Source: Actinomycetota bacterium
GTDB taxonomy: Bacteria; Actinomycetota; Acidimicrobiia; Spongiisociales; ZC4RG35
Assembly (NCBI GenBank): GCA_003242515.1
Contig: QGUS01000071.1
Location: 1 to 7,602 of the forward strand
Reading direction: 5' to 3'
Length of the DNA: 7,602 nt
Shown here: one piece after another, positions 6,859 to 7,602 of the stretch
How positions within the stretch are numbered: the stretch's first letter is position 1
Layout of the letters: the number at the start of each line of letters is the position of its first letter
Program-made: the position numbers and the translations under genes
The notes under the pieces: generated by a model
Told to the model about the DNA's origin: nothing
Databases searched by the model: none
What the model saw: only the letters and a program-made list of their open reading frames with translations

Positions 6859-6891
6859 GTTTCATCGGCCCGCACGGGCCGTTCATGAAAC
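6859..6891 (-). promoter_or_regulatory. Intergenic hairpin between response regulator and HEAT gene
   Basis: On the minus strand, GTTTCAT (6891-6885) pairs with ATGAAAC (6865-6859), and CGGCCC (6881-6876) pairs with GGGCCG (6871-6866) around a GTGC loop; a GAA bulge (6884-6882) interrupts the left side. The stem starts 7 nt after the regulator stop and ends exactly where the next palindrome starts. There is no T-run after it, so it is not a standard terminator. It could set the ratio of regulator to HEAT/glycosyltransferase mRNA or mark a processing site. Confidence 0.65.
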
Positions 6892-6898
6892 GGATTCG

Positions 6899-7252
6899 TC
6901 AGATCCGCTGGCGGATGCGGGCCATCAGCTCGGGGAGCCGAAACGGCTTGCGCACGAAGTCGACGGCGCCCCGGTCGAGGCTCTCCACGGCCGTCCGCTC
7001 GTCGTCCACCCCCGTGAGGATGATCACCGGCGTCTCGATCCCCGCCTCCCGCCAGCGATCGATCACCTCCAGGCCGAGCAGGCCCGGCATGAGCTGGTCG
7101 AGGATGGCGAGGTCGTGCTCCGACTCCAGCCCCATCTGGTAGGCCTGGTTCCCGTCGGTGGCGACCTCGACCTCGTAGCCGCTGGACTGCAGGGCGGTGG
7201 CGAGCAGGGTCGTGATGGTCTCCGAGTCGTCGGCGATCAGGATCCTGGCCAT
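6899..7252 (-). CDS. Single-domain response regulator (CheY-like receiver)
   Basis: The 117-residue protein is one receiver domain with no output domain. All phosphorylation-site residues are present: acidic pair D8/D9 (ILIADDSE), phospho-acceptor D52 (DLAILDQLMPG), switch T80 (VIILTG) and K102 (VRKPF). It should accept phosphate from a histidine kinase, none of which is encoded here, and act by binding a protein partner. It is the promoter-proximal gene of the minus-strand unit, followed by the HEAT and glycosyltransferase genes, so a plausible job is phosphorylation-dependent control of that membrane complex. The start is ATG 7252; no Shine-Dalgarno precedes it, and a TAGCGT -10-like box (complement of 7263-7268) would give a leader of only a few bases. 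Family identity is firm; the partner is inferred from context. Confidence 0.94.
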   Translation of the reverse strand: MARILIADDSETITTLLATALQSSGYEVEVATDGNQAYQMGLESEHDLAILDQLMPGLLGLEVIDRWREAGIETPVIILTGVDDERTAVESLDRGAVDFVRKPFRLPELMARIRQRI

Positions 7253-7286
7253 GTGCGGCCAAACGCTACCGCTTCCGGGCCGTGCG

Positions 7287-7303
7287 GGAGGGGATTCCCC
7301 TCC
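7287..7303. promoter_or_regulatory. 17-bp perfect palindrome, candidate operator in the divergent promoter region
   Basis: GGAGGGGATTCCCCTCC has 8-bp arms (7287-7294 and 7296-7303) around a single T. A one-base loop argues against an RNA hairpin and for a site bound by a dimeric protein on DNA. Its centre (7295) lies midway between the -10-like boxes of the leftward regulator gene and the rightward DUF1648 gene, covering the -35 zone of each. Confidence 0.55.
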
Positions 7304-7319
7304 GACCGTGTGCTAGTTG

Positions 7320-7328
7320 TGCTATAAC
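7320..7328 (+). promoter_or_regulatory. Extended -10 promoter element of the DUF1648 gene
   Basis: TGCTATAAC matches the extended -10 consensus TGnTATAAT at 8 of 9 positions counting the free base, striking in such GC-rich DNA. Transcription would start about 7-9 nt downstream (7335-7337), at or next to the ATG at 7337. No good -35 hexamer is present, which is common for extended -10 promoters. Confidence 0.6.
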
Positions 7329-7336
7329 ACCTCTAG

Positions 7337-7602
7337 ATGAGAAACGACCGCAGTATCGTGCTGATGGCGGTGCTCCTGGGCATCGTCGCGCCCCTGGTGA
7401 TCGCCGGGGCGGGGATGGGGCTGGTCTACTCCTGGTGGGACGAGCTGCCCGACGTCATCGCCACACACTGGACGAACGACCGGCCCGACGGCTTCAGCTC
7501 CAAGTCGACGGTCCCCTGGCTGCTCTTCGGCGTCGCAGGCGTCCTTCCCGTGCTCATCGGCTCCGGTGTCATCTACGTGCTCAGAACCGGAAGACGCGAC
7601 CC
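7337..7602 (+). CDS. DUF1648-type membrane protein, N-terminal part; 3' end outside window
   Basis: The frame is open from ATG 7337 to the window end (88 codons seen). It starts MRNDRSIVLMAVLLG, with a first membrane helix at about 7-30 and a second at about 61-82. Between them lies LPDVIATHW..DRPDGFSSK (37-56). This matches the DUF1648 pattern (LPDxIPxHw...G.pDg..sK) found in SdpI-like and other small bacterial membrane proteins of mostly unknown function. It has no Shine-Dalgarno (CACCTCTAG precedes the ATG), and the extended -10 box ends 8 nt before the start, so translation is probably leaderless. It is divergent from the response regulator and shares an 84-bp intergenic region with it. 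Family assignment rests on one motif and the helix pattern; length and any further domain are unseen. Confidence 0.75.
   Translation, partial: MRNDRSIVLMAVLLGIVAPLVIAGAGMGLVYSWWDELPDVIATHWTNDRPDGFSSKSTVPWLLFGVAGVLPVLIGSGVIYVLRTGRRD

Noticed and set aside
5726..6886. Upstream extension of the glycosyltransferase frame, giving a single 869-residue protein
   Set aside because: The extra 387 codons are Arg/Pro/Gly-rich shadow of the HEAT gene; the ATG at 5725 has GGAGG 7 nt upstream and begins directly with a membrane helix.
1..7602. Mobile elements, CRISPR arrays, tRNA or rRNA genes
   Set aside because: No transposase, integrase, terminal inverted repeats, spaced direct repeats or tRNA-like cloverleaf was found; the gene content looks chromosomal throughout.

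Overview
The window is strongly GC-rich chromosomal DNA. Its left half carries the order ribF (3' part), rpsO, pnp, which is a classic arrangement in Actinomycetota. That order, the GC content, several genes without a Shine-Dalgarno sequence and an actinobacterial-type Fpg/Nei glycosylase all point to an actinobacterium. A lineage such as Acidimicrobiia is possible, but that is inference; no 16S rRNA or other diagnostic gene is present.

Layout. (1) Bases 1-453 are the riboflavin-kinase half of ribF. Its stop codon overlaps the start of rpsO (453-710, ribosomal protein S15). (2) Bases 711-880, between rpsO and pnp, hold three hairpins in a row. The third is a roughly 75-nt, nearly continuous stem ending just before the pnp ribosome binding site. 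It has the architecture of the RNase III-cleaved hairpin known to control PNPase synthesis. (3) Bases 881-3289 are pnp, a complete polynucleotide phosphorylase with an added C-terminal tail of tandem RGG/DRGD repeats. An intrinsic terminator follows at 3329-3358. (4) Bases 3433-4323 encode an Fpg/Nei-family base-excision glycosylase. (5) On the opposite strand a three-gene unit reads right to left: a single-domain response regulator (7252-6899), a membrane-anchored HEAT-repeat protein (6849-5722) and a processive-type family 2 glycosyltransferase (5725-4277). The last two share an ATGA stop/start overlap. The glycosyltransferase 3' end runs 47 bp into the glycosylase gene tail-to-tail. (6) From 7337 a divergent gene for a DUF1648-type membrane protein begins and runs off the window.

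How the parts work together. The left block is housekeeping: flavin cofactor synthesis, ribosome assembly and RNA turnover, with PNPase probably autoregulated through its leader. The right block looks like a small module for a surface polysaccharide: a membrane synthase, a HEAT scaffold and a phospho-switch protein. The mRNA between regulator and HEAT genes forms two abutting hairpins, and the second one buries the HEAT ribosome binding site and start codon. The divergent intergenic region carries a perfect 17-bp palindrome midway between two apparent -10 elements. The HEAT/glycosyltransferase/regulator unit and its RNA and DNA control elements are the least familiar part of the window.
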